DNA of 6,528 nt. Origin: an uncultured Lachnospiraceae bacterium. Its GTDB lineage: Bacteria; Bacillota; Clostridia; Lachnospirales; Lachnospiraceae. Position numbers and translations under genes: made by a program. The stretch spans positions 1 through 6,528 of the forward strand of contig CAJUII010000044.1 in the NCBI GenBank assembly GCA_910586405.1. The letters run 5' to 3'. The notes beneath the pieces are model-generated. The model was given only the letters and a program-made list of their open reading frames with translations. It made no database searches and was not told where the DNA came from. Below are positions 4,630-6,528 of the stretch, piece by piece (within the stretch, counting starts at the first letter, position 1; each line of letters begins with the position of its first letter).

Positions 4630-6385
4630 CACACATTTTTCTGCTGTCCGCGAAACACTGGCATACTTCATACCGATTGTATTTTGTCATTACAAAGGTT
4701 TTTTTCTTTGCAGTGTTATTAACATAATATTATGTGCCATCCAGCCCTTTATATCCATCATGATAACACCCATAATACTGGATGAACTGCTCGGCGGCAG
4801 ATCGTTTGAAACACTTCTTGCATACGCAGCTGTTCTTGTACTTGGCACCACCACACTATCAATAGCAATATCCTTAACAAGTTCTATTATGGAAAAATAT
4901 AATCTAAAGATGGAAAACTACTTTACTGAGGAAATCAGCACACGCGTTATGGAAATGGATTTTCAACTTACAGAGGACAAGAAAGCACTAGATCAGCTAG
5001 AAGCGGCGCGCACTGGTATGAGCTGGTACTCTGGCGGTGTCTATGGTATCTCTTTACAAGTCTTTTCCATTATCCAAAATGTACTAAAAATTACAGGCGT
5101 CGTCGCATTATTACTTCTCCATGCGCCTGTATTATTTGTGGTTTCTATTGTTATTATCGTGTTCAGCAGCAGCCTTAACAACCACAAAAATAGGATTGAG
5201 ATTGCCTCCTTTCGAAAACTTTCCAGATTAAACCGCGTCTTTGGCTATCTCTCGTGGGAGCTGGTGGATTTTCGTTACGGCAAGGATATTCGTCTCTATG
5301 ATGCAAAAGATATGATGATAACAAAATGGAATGCATACAGCGACGAATGTCTGAATCAGTGGAAATGGATGGTTAACAGAGAGATTCCTCTCGACCTTCT
5401 CAAAACCTTTTGCGACGCAGCTAAACATTTTTGCACATATATGTATCTGGGTATCCTTGTCATTTCTGGGAAAATAACGATTGGTGTCTTTTCGCAAATG
5501 TTAAGCGTAAGTTCCACATTCCATAATGCCATGCAAGGACTGATCACCAATATACAGGAATTGGTGAAACGTACTGGCTATGCCTATGATTACGTGAAAT
5601 TTATGCATTATCCGCCTGCGATCAAAAAAGGAACACGCCCTGTATTGGATCAACCGCACACAATTGAGTTCAGGAATGTGTCGTTTATCTATCCAAACTC
5701 TGACAAAAAGGTACTTGACCATGTAAATCTTACGCTGCACCCCGGTGAACATCTGTCCATTGTCGGTTTAAACGGCGCTGGCAAGACCACATTCATCAAA
5801 CTTTTATGTCGTCTCTATGATACAACAGACGGCGAAATCCTGCTCGATAATGTGGATATCCGCGAATACGACTATAATGAATACATCTCACTCTTCTCTC
5901 CCGTTTTCCAAGACTTCAAGCTCTTTGGGTTCTCTCTACGAGAAAATATTGTCCTTGACCATGACTGTACTGAACAGAATTTTCTTGCCCTTCTTGCACA
6001 GATTGGGTTGAAACAAAATGCCGACACTATTCTTTTCAAATTTTTTGATGAGCATGGCCTTGAACCTTCAGGCGGTGAACAGCAAAAAATCGCCATTGCA
6101 AGAGCCTTATTTAAAAGGGCGCCTGTAGTCATCCTCGATGAACCGACAGCCGCCCTTGATCCCTTTGCTGAGTATGATATTTACCGGCATTTTAATACAC
6201 TTATAGGAAATAAAACTGCTGTCTATATCTCACACCGCCTATCAAGCTGTAAATTCTGTGACCGCATAGCTGTATTCTCAGAAGGCTGTGTCAAAGAATA
6301 TGGGACACATGAAGAACTTGTCAAAAAGACTGGTGGCATTTATGCAGAATTATTCAATGCACAGGCACAATATTACAATAACTAA
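4619..6385 (+). CDS. ABC exporter half-transporter, second subunit
   Basis: The 588-residue product is a paralogue of the preceding subunit with the same layout: a transmembrane domain (about 10-320, hydrophobic segments near 15-55, 64-86, 141-186 and 268-292) and an ATPase domain (about 347-585). Motifs are Walker A GLNGAGKT (383-390, Lys389), Gln431 in PVFQ, Walker B VVILDE with Glu508, and His539. The signature reads PSGGE (483-487), with Pro in place of the usual Leu; the SGG core and both catalytic Glu residues in the pair are kept, so both composite ATP sites may work. Both subunits end in the shared string QAQYY. The open frame extends upstream to 4517, but those 34 codons lie wholly over the first subunit's ATPase domain and do not resemble an exporter N-terminus; ATG 4619 has an AGGAGG. 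No leader-peptidase domain is present. No terminator is visible after the stop. Confidence 0.93.
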   Translation: MKNNTHFSAVRETLAYFIPIVFCHYKGFFLCSVINIILCAIQPFISIMITPIILDELLGGRSFETLLAYAAVLVLGTTTLSIAISLTSSIMEKYNLKMENYFTEEISTRVMEMDFQLTEDKKALDQLEAARTGMSWYSGGVYGISLQVFSIIQNVLKITGVVALLLLHAPVLFVVSIVIIVFSSSLNNHKNRIEIASFRKLSRLNRVFGYLSWELVDFRYGKDIRLYDAKDMMITKWNAYSDECLNQWKWMVNREIPLDLLKTFCDAAKHFCTYMYLGILVISGKITIGVFSQMLSVSSTFHNAMQGLITNIQELVKRTGYAYDYVKFMHYPPAIKKGTRPVLDQPHTIEFRNVSFIYPNSDKKVLDHVNLTLHPGEHLSIVGLNGAGKTTFIKLLCRLYDTTDGEILLDNVDIREYDYNEYISLFSPVFQDFKLFGFSLRENIVLDHDCTEQNFLALLAQIGLKQNADTILFKFFDEHGLEPSGGEQQKIAIARALFKRAPVVILDEPTAALDPFAEYDIYRHFNTLIGNKTAVYISHRLSSCKFCDRIAVFSEGCVKEYGTHEELVKKTGGIYAELFNAQAQYYNN

Positions 6386-6435
6386 ACTGTGTTTTCCGAC
6401 CAATGCTTCCCTCTAATGTCAGAAATCTCCACTAT

Positions 6436-6528
6436 TCATGATGCCAGTCGCTGCTTTATCCAATCAAACATTTCTTCCCCTGAAACGCAAAACCGTATTT
6501 GCGTATGCGCTCCGGCGCGAAGCCGCGC
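6436..6528 (-). CDS. C-terminal end of an unidentified convergent gene (partial)
   Basis: Thirty in-frame codons enter from the right edge of the window and stop at TGA (6438-6436), 50 bases from the exporter stop and facing it. The visible end reads, in part, GEEMFDWIKQRLAS, a plausible amphipathic C-terminal helix. A His followed some 15 residues later by a xxMFDWIKQ helix is loosely reminiscent of the C-termini of alpha/beta-hydrolase esterases, where the catalytic His precedes an xELFDWL helix; that is a weak similarity judged by eye. The coding stretch is more GC-rich near the window edge than the neighbouring genes. It probably belongs to a different functional unit. Confidence 0.5.
   Translation of the reverse strand, partial: ARLRAGAHTQIRFCVSGEEMFDWIKQRLAS
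6485..6504. repeat. Inverted repeat ACGCAAA / TTTGCGT
   Basis: Seven-base arms (6485-6491 and 6498-6504) flank a six-base loop. It lies inside the predicted convergent reading frame and about 100 bases past the exporter stop. There is no T tract on either side, so it is not a standard intrinsic terminator, though it could slow or protect the 3' end of the exporter transcript. Confidence 0.45.
6515..6528. repeat. GC-rich palindrome at the window edge
   Basis: GCGCGAAGCCGCGC has five-base arms (6515-6519 and 6524-6528) around AAGC. Preceding bases TCCG suggest that the stem could continue if the sequence beyond the window reads CGGA. GC-rich hairpins of this kind occur as REP-like repeats or mRNA-stabilising elements in some Clostridia, but one cut copy cannot show this. 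Confidence 0.4.

Noticed and set aside
4031..4671. Minus-strand open frames opposite the first exporter's ATPase domain
   Set aside because: They are antisense to conserved motifs, with no ribosome sites or recognisable domains.
5228..6132. Small open frames on both strands within the second exporter
   Set aside because: They are shadows of the conserved transporter frame with no independent start signal.
6386..6435. Intrinsic terminator between the exporter and the convergent gene
   Set aside because: I looked for a GC stem with a T tract on both strands and found none.

Overview
The window looks like a low-to-moderate GC Bacillota (Firmicutes) genome, most likely a gut-type Clostridia such as Lachnospiraceae. 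This is inferred from AGGAGG ribosome sites, AT-rich intergenic DNA, a TTG start, and a pairing of AgrC/AgrA-like regulators with stand-alone ABC exporters that is common in that group. Species and genus cannot be fixed from this sequence alone.

Layout. At the left edge (1-41, minus strand) are the first 13 codons of a gene that runs out of the window; it has a strong ribosome site and a good promoter. About 500 bases of AT-rich DNA follow (42-549). They hold one weak 67-codon reading frame, a short cysteine-rich frame with no start codon, and a 19-bp palindrome. Next on the minus strand is a two-gene operon read from right to left: a LytTR-type response regulator (start 2618) and then a membrane GHKL histidine kinase (1911-550), overlapping by an ATGA junction. 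A divergent intergenic region (2619-2784) holds candidate promoters in both directions and repeated short motifs. On the plus strand two paralogous full-size ABC exporter half-transporters (2785-4629 and 4619-6385) overlap by 11 bases and probably form a heterodimer. At the right edge (6436-6528, minus) is the C-terminal end of an unrelated convergent gene in more GC-rich DNA with hairpin-forming palindromes.

How it may work together. The kinase has the multi-pass sensor and HDMKKHL phosphoacceptor box of the AgrC-like family, whose studied members often sense peptides. It would phosphorylate the LytTR regulator, which could then act in the divergent region on its own operon and on the exporter. 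The exporter proteins lack a C39 leader-peptidase domain, so they are not bacteriocin processing-and-export proteins of the PCAT type; substrate and direction are unknown, with peptide export or self-protection the best guesses. The truncated gene at the left edge is the natural candidate for a precursor peptide or first biosynthetic gene, but only 13 codons are visible. No complete peptide precursor, modification enzyme, RNA gene, transposase or CRISPR array is visible.
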